A stretch of DNA of 64,000 bases from Pholiota molesta (taxonomy: Eukaryota; Basidiomycota; Agaricomycetes; Agaricales; Strophariaceae): positions 186,001-250,000 of the forward strand of contig JACGCK010000006.1 in NCBI GenBank assembly GCA_014925825.1, given 5' to 3'. Below the pieces are notes generated by a model. It was not told the origin of the DNA. It worked only from the letters and a program-made list of their open reading frames with translations, and made no database searches. Below are positions 1-11,510 of this stretch, in pieces. Position 1 is the stretch's first letter, and the number at the start of each line of letters is the position of its first letter. A program made the position numbers and the translations under genes.

Positions 1-1916
1 CAGGGTCTAAACCGAACATTTAAGACGAGCCGTTGGCCTCGAGCGTACAAGACAACTTACCAGAGGCGATGAAATCGATGATGCTCAACGACGCGTCCTC
101 GCCCTGCAGCGAGTGCTCGACCATAACACAGCGGAGGAAATCCTGCGGCGGGAAGTTCTCGACCTTGCCATCGCGCAGCTGGCGCATGAGCGTCGACTTG
201 CCAGAACCGTTGGTGCCGAGAATACCATAGCGCCGGCCGCGGATGAGGCGCAGGGTTGTGTGGGAGAGGAGCAGCAGGGCGCCATAGGCCAATGAGAAGA
301 GGGTGTCGCACAGAAGCTCGCCCTCGGAATCATCGTGGCTCTTCGCCACAGCATATTTTGCCTAACAAATGAATATCAGCTCTAGCTCGCAATTAGATAA
401 CTTGAAGAGCCTTACCTTGTCAATTGCTTTGTAATGCCCTAGGACAGCCTCCGTGAATGCCGCGCTCTTCGCTTCATCCACCCAGACGGACAGATATAGC
501 CCAACGCAGCGGCTCCAGAGCGCCTGGTCAGCAAACTTGCGTGCGTGGACTAGATCGGCGACCAGCGCAGCAATAAACCCAAGGGAGGTTTCAAGTATGG
601 GGTATTTGGGAACTTTAGGGCCGTTAGGAGACGAGGACTGGGAAACGGCCAGTTCTTCAGGTAGCATAGTCTTGAGGACAATAAGCACCTCCGCAGCTTC
701 TGCATCAACGTCTCGGTGGACAGGTGGGGGTCCTGAAGAAGAGGCTCCGGATTTGAGGAGAGTTTTTAGAGCAGCATCAGCAAATGCGCGAACCTAATGA
801 AAAGGTCAGCAGCGAGATAAGATGCAATAAGACAAATCCTACGCACTTCAGGGAAAGCGGCACCAGTCGCAATCTTTTGGACGCCATCAACGAGAGGGCT
901 CAGATATGTGGCCGCAACAGTAGGATTGCGGACAGCTTGACGAGATTGTCGACGACAACAACTGTGCGGCGCTGGACTTCCATACTTCTGTCATTAAGTG
1001 CGCGGAGTAGTAGGGGCACGAGAACGGCAAGGGCGGGCGAGGTGACTTCGGCGACGAAGGTTGTGCTTGATAGGGCCTTGATACATGCGGGTACGGAGTC
1101 AGGGTTGGACATGCATTTGACGAGGACGGGTATATGGGGTATGAGATCTGGGTTGGCTAGAGTAGCGCAAAGGGAGGTAGCACATTTAATGGCGGCAGAT
1201 GATACCTGGACAGAGGAAGATCAGTAAATTGACGTGGCAGCGGAGAAAGATCAGCACGGACCTCCTGCTTGGTGTCATGCATAGCAGCCTCGACCTTGGG
1301 AAGGGTTGTGCCGAGTTCAGCGGCAACTGCGTCGCGGGCTGAGGTGACAAAGGGCTTGAAGGACTCCAAGACGCCGACTTTGGTACGCCATTTTCCGTTG
1401 TCCAAGATGGATTCGAGTTTGCGGAAGACGATGGGAGTGGACTCGGCGGGAAAGAGTTTGAGGATTGCCTTGACGGCGGTGGTGGCTGCGGCACGAACGA
1501 CTTCGCCTTTATCCATGTAAAGTTCGAATAAGGTGGGGAGCGAGTTGAGGAGGAGGGGCGCAGCGGGGACGCCAAGGATGGTGGCGAAGGAGTGGAAGGC
1601 GATGGCTGCCGATTCGCGCTCGAAGCCGGATTTCTTGTTGGTGGCAAAGTCCTGGAGCGTCTTGAGGACATGGAATTCGCTTTGGGGCTGTGAGCTGGGG
1701 AGAAAAAAGGGATCGAGGGAGAAGAACGCACTGTAGGGATTGGAGACCATACTTGGAGACCTCTTTGGCGAGCTTATCGCCTGCAGCTTTGGCATCTACG
1801 GACATCCATCAGATGTAATCGACAAGGATTGGACAGACCGACTGACCAGGAGCGGTGGGTGCGACACGAAGGGCGTCGAAGTGGGCGGTGAAGGGGGTAG
1901 TTGCGATATCAGGCAT
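1..1916 (-). CDS. tef3: Translation elongation factor 3 (eEF3), N-terminal part, cut by left window edge
   Basis: eEF3 is the fungal ABC-F type ATPase that binds the ribosome and drives release of deacylated tRNA from the E site. Start ATG is at 1914-1916; the first exon encodes MPDIATTPFTAHFDALRV and is followed by a 51-nt intron (1796-1846, donor GTCAGT). The next exons (about 1200-1795, 850-1110, 362-780) encode alpha-helical HEAT-like repeats, as expected for the N-terminal half of eEF3. The leftmost exon reaches the first ABC cassette, with a Walker A motif GTNGSGKST at 191-217 followed by residues closely resembling yeast eEF3 (VENFPPQDFLRCVMVEH). The rest of ABC1, ABC2 and the C-terminus lie outside the window. 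It shares a 362-bp divergent promoter region with the plus-strand gene at 2279. Identification is firm; internal exon borders are approximate. Confidence 0.93.
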
Positions 1917-2140
1917 GACGATAGGTGACATTTAGCGGAGGGATATACAAGTCGTATTACAGATGGGATGAAGAGAGAACTAGCTGGGCGTTAATCTATA
2001 GTCTATCAGTGGGTATTCCGAGGACGTGTCCTGGCGGGGCACTGCAGGCGCTGCAGGCGGGTCTATGGCCGTCGAGGTAAGAGAGCGAGATGATAAAAAC
2101 TTTTGTCGCACGTGTTTTGATCACAGCGGCTGCACAGCTT

Positions 2141-2241
2141 TCTGCGTCCCCCATCGCCCCTATGTCACGGTCCCTGTCTCCTCTCTACTATCTGCGTCCT
2201 CCCATCGCCCCTATGTCACCGTCCCTGTCTCCTCTCTACTG
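2141..2241. repeat. Direct tandem duplication of a ~50-bp unit in the divergent promoter region
   Basis: Copy 1 is 2141-2190 and copy 2 is 2191-2241. Both begin TCTGCGTCC, contain CATCGCCCCTATGTCAC and end in TCCCTGTCTCCTCTCTACT. They differ by about one insertion and a few substitutions. The repeat lies between the divergent starts of eEF3 (1916) and the next gene (2279), so it may duplicate a promoter or 5'UTR element. The rest of the 1917-2278 gap shows no recognisable gene. Confidence 0.85.
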
Positions 2242-2278
2242 GTCTCACTCACACCCACCGTCCACCCCATAAACCACC

Positions 2279-3250
2279 ATGCGCTTCACCCACCTTCCCG
2301 TTATAATTGGCCTCGCTCAGGCTTCGCGTTGCTCATCTTCGCCCTGGGCCTCACATGGCTCCTTCACCTGCGCCGGAGCAGGAATACGAAGCGCCAGTGG
2401 CAGCAGACCCTCCGCGCCGACGTAGAGAAACACCCCCTCGACATCCAGATCGTCCACTCCGAGTCTGCCTTCGACGCGAGCCTCACCCACTCCGAAAAGC
2501 TCGACCAGTTCGAACAGCCTTTCTATAACTACCACGCGGACAGGTTCACCTCCAAGCCCCAGCCGCACTCCAGGACGCGCCGCGCCCACGCACGCCCGCC
2601 CTCCGAGCTGTTGTCGCCGTACGACCTGCGTCGCACGCCGGCGAAACCGCCCAGCGGCTTGTCCTCCGCGCATGCCGCCACGCTCACAGTCCCGACGAGC
2701 GTCGCCCTCGGCATTTCCTATGACTCATCCGACACCGCCTCCATGTACTCCACCGCCTCCGCCCCCATAGATCTACACGACCAGATTCTGCTCGGCCAAC
2801 CAATGTCCGGCCACTGGCACTCACAGCCCAGCCCCGTGCCAGTTCTCCGCTCGCCCCGCCAAGAACGGGCAGAGTCGCGCGCGCGATCCACAAGGTCCAC
2901 ATGGATGAACTAGGCTCCGCCTACCCAACAGCGGCGGTGCCTACATACCTGCGGACTGCATCGACCCCCTGGCGCCCGAGACGTACGACAAGACGGTCGC
3001 GCGCCACTCGGGGGCCGTACCATTGTTTCCAGTCGCCGAAACGCCCACTCGGGCGCATTTTTCTGACTCGGTTCGCAAGCAGCGCACGCGCAAGACGCCC
3101 AAGGACCATGGCACGCTGCCCCCACACATGTGGCCCACGCTGGATCCGCCGACACCTTTGGCGCAAAGGGACACGCTGCTCCTGTATCGCAAGGTACCGC
3201 ACCCTTCTCTGCCCTCCCCTTACTCTCCGCCGCCTGCAGAAGCATGGTGA
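2279..3250 (+). CDS. Unknown N-terminally membrane-anchored protein (frame interrupted)
   Basis: I do not recognise the family. Coding character is clear: low-complexity Ser/Pro/Arg-rich sequence, with stretches such as HPLDIQIVHSESAFDASLTH and YDSSDTASMYSTASAPIDLH. A hydrophobic segment FALLIFALGLTWLLHL followed by basic residues near the N-terminus suggests a signal anchor. The ATG at 2279 is followed by a frame change near 2297-2300. Two further breaks occur near 2875-2886 (a CG run) and 2924-2926 (CCC). Each is repaired by one extra base, after which the protein continues through LAPETYDKTVARHSG and PKDHGTLPPHMWPTLDPP to the stop at 3250. The breaks fit a pattern seen all over the window and are probably assembly losses. 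Start choice and continuity are therefore tentative; function is unknown. Confidence 0.5.
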
Positions 3251-3548
3251 TCAGAAACAGTGGAATCTCCTTTTTTTCGTGCCACGGCTCAGTTGGGGAT
3301 TGTCTGGGATTGGATTTTGTCTTCGTTAGCTGGTTAACGCGAGCCATGGATGGAATACGGCTGAAAGTAACTTGATTGTATTTTTACCCCCCCCCTGCAA
3401 TTTTCATTCATTACATAGATCCTGTAATAATCGTTGTAATATCACGTACCTACGTTTATTTCTCATGCATTCATAATTGTCCAAGAAATTTCATTAGGAT
3501 GCAAAATCAGTACCCAAATGATACCAGTGCTGGCCCTAAAGCACTGCT

Positions 3549-5601
3549 TCACTCCTCATCCTCTTCCGGGTAGTCAACTTGATCATAAAGCCTCAACGTC
3601 TCATTCCAGTCCCGTTTTCTCCTCCGCTTGATCGAGAAATACCGCGCCCGACTATCCCAGCTTCCCCTGACCCTCCCCTTCTCCTTCCCACCCACTTTCG
3701 CAAAGTGCGTCTCCGGGTCCGCGGGCAGACCGAGCGGCCCCACCGCCAGATTCACGACGCGCGAATACAGCTCCGCCCGCTCCTCGCGCAGCGCATTCAG
3801 GGTGGGCCGCCCGACACGCAGCAGCCGGACCAACGCGCTCACCGCGCGCCCCGCAGCCACCGCGTCCTCAAACCAGCGCAGCGTCATCCACATCAGCGCG
3901 GGCACCAGCACCACCGATGCCGACGCGACCGGCCAGGTGAGGACAACCGCGGCCGCCCACACGCAGATGCCTGAAAACAGGCCGTAGATGAGCTTGTACT
4001 GCGCGATCTCGTCCCATGTGTCGAAGATGGGCCCCGTCTTTTTGAAGTTGTATACGGCATATAAAGAGGTGGCGAAGACGGGCACCCAGAGGAGAAGCCC
4101 TGGGAAGGAGATGGTGAAGAGGCAGAGCGACCAGGCAAGGCGCACCAAGAGGCGGGAGAAAATGACCCGCCGCCGCAAGGGCCGGCGTATCCGGTCGTCT
4201 TTGATGGCGTATTTCGCAAGTTTGTCTTGATACGCCTGAGGGGATCGTTAGCGTTTATCATTTCAGGACATGGAGGACCTAACCTTCAAGCCGCTTTGGA
4301 CAGTGTCCAATTCACGAATGTAGTCCACCTTTTCTTGCGGCACGTTGTCTCGAGGCGTTTTGAAGGCCTCGAGAAATGTACGGACGAGCCGGACATGATC
4401 TCCAAGTGTCATCATCGTTCCAAGAGGTGCATACATACGCGCGGCAAGTTTAGCCGACCGAATGAGATCCCAAGAAGGGGAGTCAAAGGTTCCGCTGCTT
4501 ATTTTATCATGAATTTTAGCGGTCACTGCCCGTATATTATTGAAATCCACAGGCAAAAGTAGTTCGGGGTTGTTCTAGCCAAGTGCGATCATTACTCGGA
4601 TCTCAACATTGCAAGGTAGATTTCTTACCTTGGGTGTAAAAGTCAAAGGAGCATGGAAGGTAATCAAAACGTCTGATCGAAAATGTTGCCGATGCCTTGA
4701 GGGATCTTTTTAGCCGATGAACAGCATGAAGAATGAATGGAATACATGTATGTGATCGAGCATGTCAAGACGTCGATTTCAAAGTCGGGATCGTCGCGGT
4801 TTCGTGACAGAATGTCGGATAAAATGCGAGCCACTATTATTGATTTAGCGGAGGCCAGGACAGAGAGTGTGCATGGCTCACCTCCAGTCTTTAGAGGTGC
4901 AATTGTGGGATGGTACCGGCTTATTCCTTCAGGAAACAGGCAAACTGCGTCGCCAAATTGCAAAGCCTTTCGTAATACACGATAATTAGTAGTAGTAGAC
5001 TACCATGAGTATATGTGCAGACACACCTGCATCAGCTTCTCCATGACATCTGTATTGTCGGCTTCGCTACCGTCCGCGTAGTCCTTTCTCCGCTTAATAG
5101 GTACCGTGCCCGCAGACTCTATGAGCCAGCTGGTGAACGTTCGGCGGCCAAACTGCGTAGCTTTCGCTGTCAAGCGCAGCATGTTTCGTTTCTGAGAAGG
5201 GTGTAAGTAGGCATTGTCCTAGGGGTTCAAGTTTGAGGGTACACACGCTAGGTGGGATAGATGTTACAAGAAGCCTGCGATGCAGTATAAGATTCTGTAT
5301 GTATTAAGAGTTTAGTGGAGCGCACAATGCATCTGTGAGCGAGTTGCTATGATTTGCGCAGACAATGCTATCCAGAAACACAGTTGAGTAATAGGAGAAG
5401 GGTAGTAAAGGAGTGTAAGCACCATGGTCGGCCAGTCTTCGAGATGAGATTTGTGTTTTCGACAACTATGGTACCGTAGAAGATCTTGAGGACAAATCTG
5501 AAGAGCAACCTGAAGAAAAGGTGAGCTCAAGTGACAGATTGCTGGTTGTAACCATACCGAATGAGAACATAGGACCAGGGGGTAGGGGAGCCTTGGGGCA
5601 T
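3549..5601 (-). CDS. PlsC-superfamily acyltransferase (fungal glycerol-3-phosphate/DHAP acyltransferase-like)
   Basis: Probably acylates glycerol-3-phosphate or dihydroxyacetone phosphate at the ER, the first step of glycerolipid synthesis. Evidence is the acyltransferase block I NHSNSLTD (about 5333-5356, the NHxxxxD catalytic motif) and block III FPEGISRYHPTIAPLKTG (about 4890-4936). A following stretch SDVLITFHAPLTFTPK is typical of the fungal Sct1/Gpt2-like family. The C-terminal exon (3549-4240) contains two hydrophobic segments (SLCLFTISFPGLLLWVPVF and LFSGICVWAAAVVLTWPVA), then a basic, acidic-ended tail (VDYPEEDEE, stop at 3549). Start ATG at 5599-5601 (MPQGSPTPWSYVLIR) is followed directly by a GTATGG donor. 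Several short introns are present. It lies only 126 bp from the divergent PSMG2-like gene, so they probably share a promoter. The substrate preference is inferred from family only. Confidence 0.8.
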
Positions 5602-5727
5602 GTGGGAGACTGACGGTCCCCTTGGCTCAGGGACGTGTTTATTACTGGACAATTGACGGCCCGAGTTGCCGCGAACGTGCGTCAGCGTTTTCGACGCGTA
5701 CGCGTTTGGCTTCTTCTACACCCAGAA

Positions 5728-6719
5728 ATGACCTTCATCTACCCTACCTCCTCCGTCACTCTCGAGGGAAAGACCATTATTATCGTAGGTCTCGCTCCTG
5801 CTACAGCGGTAACTGTTTCATGACTTGATCATCTAGCCGGTCGTTTCAACGGCGAATGTAGGCCAACTCGCCGTCGATCTTATCATTGCGAGTCTATCCT
5901 TGGAGCGCATTGCAGTCCTAGAACCTGAGTATTGCGTTCCGGTAATTGGAGCCAGAGAAGATGGCCAGAAAGGCATCACTACTCCTCTCGAACGTGAGCT
6001 TACTTAGCTTGACTTTGGAGGTTCGGTCAGCAATAATCTAGAGAAGTTTATGGGCATCGCGATCTCGACTTTGTTGTCATACAGCAGAGATCTCCTATTC
6101 TGAAGGTATGTTTTCAAATCTGTTGTATAATTTTCGGTCTCTCAACTATGTGCTTTGTCGCTACTTAGGCCAAGAAGCAGGAATATATCAATGTGCTTTT
6201 CAACTTCATAACGGCATCCAAATTCAGCGCCGTGATATTCCTCTCTGGCGTGGATCTTTCGAATAGGACAGACTCCCAGATGATGTGCGTCTCAACAACC
6301 TCATAAACACACTAAAATCTGACAGAATTTGTAGGACGCCAACCTACCAAGTTCTTCCCGAAAACAGTCCCCCACTTAGTTCAGGCCCACTGAAAAGTCT
6401 TTTGAGCCTTCCAATCCCTGTCTATACTTCCCCAGTCGATCAAAAGAATGTTCAGCAATCTGGAGAAGCGACCTCTGTTCCCTTTATTCCCGGTGGAGGC
6501 TTGACACGGCGAATACTTTCCTCCATTCCAAAGGGTTGGGAGATCCCGACTGCAAGTCTCCTGCAATTCGTACTCGAAGGCGACAATCGTGCAGACGCTG
6601 GTTTCCTTGCGTCTGTCGTTGTCAAGGTCATCGGCAAGGAAATTTCACAATGGAGACAGCCAAGTAGTTGGAAGGATGGGTTGTTTGGAACACCCCATGA
6701 CCAAACTCTGTACGGATAG
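5728..6719 (+). CDS. Proteasome assembly chaperone 2 (PAC2/PSMG2 family)
   Basis: PSMG2 (yeast Add66/Pba2) pairs with PSMG1 to guide assembly of the proteasome alpha ring. The ATG at 5728 opens MTFIYPTSSVTLEGKTIIIV. After an intron the conserved core follows: STANVGQLAVDLIIASLSLE, matching human PSMG2 SVGNVGQLAMDLIISTLN. Later exons carry KAKKQEYINVLFNFI and, near the C-terminus, FIPGGGLTRRILSSI and IPTASLLQFVLEGDNRADA, which align with the human IPGGGITK and LLKFVSEGDNIPDA regions. Stop at 6717-6719. Introns of about 50-60 nt interrupt the 5' half. Length of roughly 270-300 residues fits the family. Upstream in-frame ATG 5635 exists, but the 5728 start matches the family N-terminus better. 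Confidence 0.85.
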
Positions 6720-6805
6720 TAGTAGTCGCATATTATACATGCATTTTATATGATGACAAAATCTAACTAACAAAAAGCACACTAAAGCGGGGAACCATAA
6801 AGTCT

Positions 6806-9800
6806 TCATCGTTTACTCGCAATACCGATCCGGCCCTTCTTCGAACCACTTTTGGCTGCTTGTGAAAGGGACAAGTAAGCGTACGGGTCGAGTCCTCCCT
6901 TTTTGACATCACCGCCAGCTTTCTACATGGAAAGTTAGCATAAGCTTACACAGACTAAATTATGCATGAGAGCGCACCTTGGCCTTGAACTCATGACCAA
7001 ACTTGGGCTCGTCCTTTTTCTTTGGCTTCTTCGCCTTTGACCCTGCAGACACCTCTTCCGCATCTGCCATCTCTACATCCTGTAACGCGTCTTCTTCTCT
7101 CCTGCGCTTCTTGGTATCCTTATTAAACTTGACCTTTCCGTTTGGTCCGCGCGTGAAGCCATCGACCGAAGTCATAGTCTCGCGATATGCGGCGCCCGCA
7201 ACATCGGTGGCGGCATTTCGAGCAGCTGCAGCGTCATCCGAATCTGAATCTTCGTCGATGACCATCTTACCAGTCTCCTCATCAGTCTTAAAGCGGGAGG
7301 CATCTTGGCCTGGTTGCCGGCGACGGTTGGATTTAGCGTCTATCACGGACCGTTTAGTATCGAGAACAAGGAATACAAGACAGAGACAAACTTGTGACCC
7401 GAGTGGCTGCTCCTGACAGGAGATCCATTGGCTCATCATCGTCCATCTTCAGTCTAACGCCTTGAGCAGCATGCTTATTCTTGGGTCCGGCAGGTGCTGC
7501 TACTTCATTTTCATCATCGCTATCGTCGAGTTCGCTCTCACTTCCGTAGAGACATCTTCGAAGGCATCTCCAGCGGTGGCTTTAGCCGGTGCCGGCTATG
7601 AAAAGAAACGACACCTAAATGAGCGCTGCAATAACTCTTCAAATGACACAAAAATACTCACCTCATCGTCGTCATCCTCTTCAGCCCTATTCGCTTTCTT
7701 GCGCTTGGCTCGCTCTTTGCGCTTCTTGATGTTGATCAAGACTTTAGCAGCCTCCTCTTCGCCAGCACATGAGTACACCTCTTCCCAAGTGAAGCGACGG
7801 AGCATGCGCTCGAATATATGGCGCACTTTCAATTTGAAGTGGTTTTTATGGTCGTGGGACCAATTAAGCAGGCCGGGTACGATCTCTTTGAGATGGGGGC
7901 GGAGTAGGTCCAGCGGCAGCGTGTGAATAGCGAGTTTGACGAAGCCAAGGATGGATTTGACGATCTCGCGGTTTGCGGAAGAGAGGAAGACAAGCAGTGT
8001 CGCCAGGATTTCGGTATGCATGGTTGGGGAGATGGTTTCTGTGAACGAATGTGAGTGGTTATGGTCAAATAAGAGCCATAGTACCCACCTTTGAATTCAA
8101 ACACTAGTCGAGAAATAGCAGTGACAGTGGCACTGATCATATGCGGACTCGCACCAGCCAGACCACCGGCGACCATCGTCATGAACTCTTCAATGTTAGC
8201 AGCAGCTGAATAGAAAAAATCCCAATAGTCAGAGATGAAGAGAGCAAGGTTTGTCGTAAATTTTACATACCGTCCGCAACCTCAGCGCCATCTTCCTCCA
8301 TCCCATCTATCAAGTTCCTCTTCACAACACCTCCGCTGCTCATTTTCCTACCCATCGCAAGGATAACGTCAAACGCGGCGGTCCTAGCCTTCTCAGATGG
8401 CTCCTTGGTGCCAAGGACAGCCTCGGGAATGAGTGATGGGATAACGTGCATAGAGGTTGATGGCAGCAGGCCAATGAGCGACGCAAGCAAGCAGAATCGA
8501 TCCTAAATGACAAGAATAAGTCAACGGTCCATGTAATTGCTAACATTATTTTCAAATACCTTCTTGGCAGCCGCTGTCAGACCCTCGGTCATCTCATCCA
8601 ACCTGCGAATGATGACCTCCGCGATCACCGTGACCTTGCCGCCGTCGACGAGCTTGGAGAGGATCTTGTACCCGCGTTTTTGCACGCCATTGTCCTTGCA
8701 GCTAAGCACCTCAGGTGCGAGGCACAGTTCGAACAGGGCTTGTGAATCCGCCGTCGAGAGCGTAGGTAGGAGGAGGACGAGGATGTCCTGCGAAGTCGTC
8801 GTCATGTTGCCGATACTGCCAGCGGCGCCTGTAGTACCGATGTTCTTCGACGCATTGGGAAGATTTGTCTTGAAGAGTTGCACAACTTTGAGGAAGGCAT
8901 TGTGTGTCTCCTAGAATTTTTGTGAGTACGGTATGCTTAATGCCAAAAGCAATATATTACATACCTCGGCGCCTGCAATCGAAGCCCATGAGGTGATGAC
9001 CTCCCCAATGAGACCTCGCGAGTCCCGTCCAACGCTACCATATACGTTGAAGAGCACTGCAAGCCAGCTCTCAACCTGTGTACGCAGGAACGCAACGTTT
9101 TGCTGTGCCTCTTCGCGGGTCACGGATGACGTTGATGCGAAGGACTCTTCTTCGGCATTCGCGATAGTGGCGTTGGAATCAATCATAATTTTGAGGGCCT
9201 TCAGGATTGACGTTCGCAGATCGGGTACGCCGTACAGAAGCTGTGATAGTAGTTGGGAGAATTCGGGGCCCAAAGACTAGAGAACGGGTTAATACAATCT
9301 TTTGAGAAAGCTACGTGACATACTTCTTTAAGGTCTGCCGTTCCAGTGCAATAGCCTGCAAGTCCAGCCCATACTTGGCCGACAAGGACACTCCATACCT
9401 TGGCTTCCGATTGGCGGCCTTCTGCCTCTGCTTTTTGTTGGAGGTCGAACATTCGCTCGCTAAGGGGTACAAAGTAGGACACGAAGTGGGAGAGAGGCGA
9501 AGAATGGGGCTGAGCGAGGAGGGGAAGCAGGAAGGCCCGTGGCTCGTCGCCAGGTTGACTATAAATTGTTAATGAAAGAATATTTTGCAGGAAAGAAAGG
9601 ACTCACCGACTCGCAGGCTCCAAATTTAGAGGGAGCATTTCTAGGAGAACAGCAGGACCCAGGACACGCATCGCAACTGCAAGAGTGGCATCAGCAGCTT
9701 CTTTGTACTCGAAGCCTTTGGTTATCCTGAGATCAGCTATTCGGATGATGAGAGGGCTTAGAAGAAGTTCCGCTGCAGTTGGAGAGTCTTTCGAGTCCCG

Positions 9801-11095
9801 ATGTTGGAGATTTGTGATAACAGACGAGATAATGGTCAAGATTTCGGGTATGGCGCGTGCGTAGGAAAGGGCCTCAAGGGCTTTACTGACTTGCGCAATG
9901 ATCTTGCGAATGGAGGACGAGCCTTCCCTATCTGAGATAGCGCTTTCGATGAGGTCAGGAGTGAAGCAACTGGTAATTGACGTGAGCGAGGCCGCGGCCG
10001 CCTTGCGTGTTCCGGCATCCGAAGAATCCAAAAAATTCCAGACGCTTTTCCAAACTTTGCTCACTCGGTAGAAGCGGCTTTAGAGTCGACGGTGTTGTAA
10101 GCCACCAGTGCGCCTCCCAAGACTTGCACCCAGCTTGCAGAGAGGACAAAATCGGATTTTGAGGGAGGGGAAGAAAGGACGACTTTGAGAACTTCGGTGA
10201 GTTGTGAGCCCATATTACTTGAAGGGTCTTCTACCGATGCAGAGAATATTTCGGACATGATGGAATATGATGATTGTGATAGATATGTATTTCCCAAACG
10301 AGGGAGGGTAAGGAGGATGCTGGTGATGGCGGGAAGCGACTGAGAAAGAAAAAAAAATTAGCATTGGGAGGGATCGAGAACGACGGATGTATACCTCTGA
10401 TGGCAGATACGGTGCAACTGGTCTTAGAAAGGCGAGAACGTGGATGGCAACTTCGGTTCCTGGGGAGGGTGCGTGTTTGGCGCCTTTTCCCTTGGCGAAA
10501 GGACCTGCATTTATTTCTGCGATGCTAGCAAGGACCCATTCGGCTACCCTTTCAGCGTAAGGATGGCGCATGAGGGGGAGAGGTGGATGCGCGAGGAGAT
10601 CTTTGACGACATCTGCAGCCTTGCGTCGCACTTTCGGTCTGGGATCGACGCAGAGCTGAAGGATGGATGCAAAGGATTGGCGGACGCCCTGTACATCTAA
10701 CTGGGTGCGGTCAAGAGCTTGGAAGACGGCGTGGTAGAGCGACAGCTGGGATCGCAGGGCCGGCGCGTGTTTGTTCAAAGCGGGGAACAGAGGCGCGGTC
10801 AAGGAGAGCAGCGTATTGAGGTTTGAACGGATCACTGGTGCAACGACGAAGGGCGCGACTAGGGCTAGCAGATATAGTTCAGCGGGCAGGATCGCACCGT
10901 CGTCGAGAGAAAGATCCTTCTTCTGAATAGTGCCATCCAAGGTGGTGATCAGGGCGGCAAATATGCGGTTGGGGAAGGCTCGGTAAGTTGGTCGTGGAAG
11001 GTCGACTCGATGGCGATGAGGAGATTTGCGGGAGATTTTTGGTGGGGCAGCGACGACGACGTGTGGGGTCTGATTTTGGCGAGAGCGTCCTCCAT
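6806..11095 (-). CDS. rrp12: RRP12-like ribosome biogenesis/export HEAT protein
   Basis: Rrp12 is a large HEAT/ARM-repeat protein (NUC173 domain) needed for processing and nuclear export of pre-40S and pre-60S subunits. The ATG at 11093-11095 gives MEDALAKIRPHTSSSLPHQK, a typical fungal Rrp12 start; a further in-frame ATG at 11131 is possible but less likely. Long helical-repeat exons follow, including VRQSFASILQLCVDPRPKVR near 10650-10700 and PEILTIISSVITNLQHRD near 9800. The end is basic and low complexity: KKRKERAKRKKANRAEEDDD near 7700, KKRRREEDALQDVEMADAEE near 7090 and the last exon GGLDPYAYLSLSQAAKSGSK, stop at 6806-6808. At about 4.3 kb with many short introns the size suits the family's roughly 1,200-1,300 residues. 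It is convergent with the PSMG2-like gene. Confidence 0.88.
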
Positions 11096-11510
11096 GGTCG
11101 ATGCTCGTCGTGTCGCTAACGGCGAGCACATATCTCTCTATTTTTTTGCTTAGTCATCGCGATCGTGTTCTAGCATTTCCATATCTGGCCTACGCGAGTC
11201 GCGACCTTCCACTCTTCCTTTTGAAGAGCCGGCATGGCTGGCGTCTTTTCCAAAACCTCAAGCTGTATACGAATTTCCAGACATGCGATAGAAGATGCAC
11301 AAGGAATGGGACGCGTTTGTACTTACAGCAGCATCTTCATCCAGTCTTCATCTCACGGGCAGATGGTGACCAGATGGTGACTGACTATCACTTGACTTGA
11401 GTGAGAAATTTGGCGATTCCTACATTATAAACCCCATTACTTTTCTACATGGCTCGATAGCTATTAGAAGAATTTCTTCACGCTACATAGTTGCGTGTTC
11501 CCCCTTCTGA
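11096..11510. other. Divergent promoter region of RRP12 and the FAD monooxygenase
   Basis: This 415-bp gap separates two divergent start codons. A plus-strand open frame at 11101-11400 has no recognisable product. The only site I can name is the TATA-like sequence near 11426. Nothing else stands out. Confidence 0.6.
11426..11431 (+). promoter_or_regulatory. TATA-like box upstream of the FAD monooxygenase
   Basis: TATAAA lies 80 bp upstream of the ATG at 11511. The spacing is plausible for a fungal core promoter, but this is a sequence match only. Confidence 0.4.

Noticed and set aside
784..1227. 147-codon plus-strand frame opposite eEF3
   Set aside because: It is the antisense shadow of conserved HEAT-repeat exons.
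2026..2278. N-terminal extension of the unknown protein back to ATG 2026
   Set aside because: This part runs through the 50-bp tandem repeat and encodes duplicated peptide HRPYVTVPVSSLL; it looks like promoter or 5'UTR, and the hydrophobic anchor directly follows the ATG at 2279.
3387..3396. Poly-C run in the 3' flank of the unknown membrane-anchored gene
   Set aside because: A simple homopolymer in non-coding DNA; no function implied.
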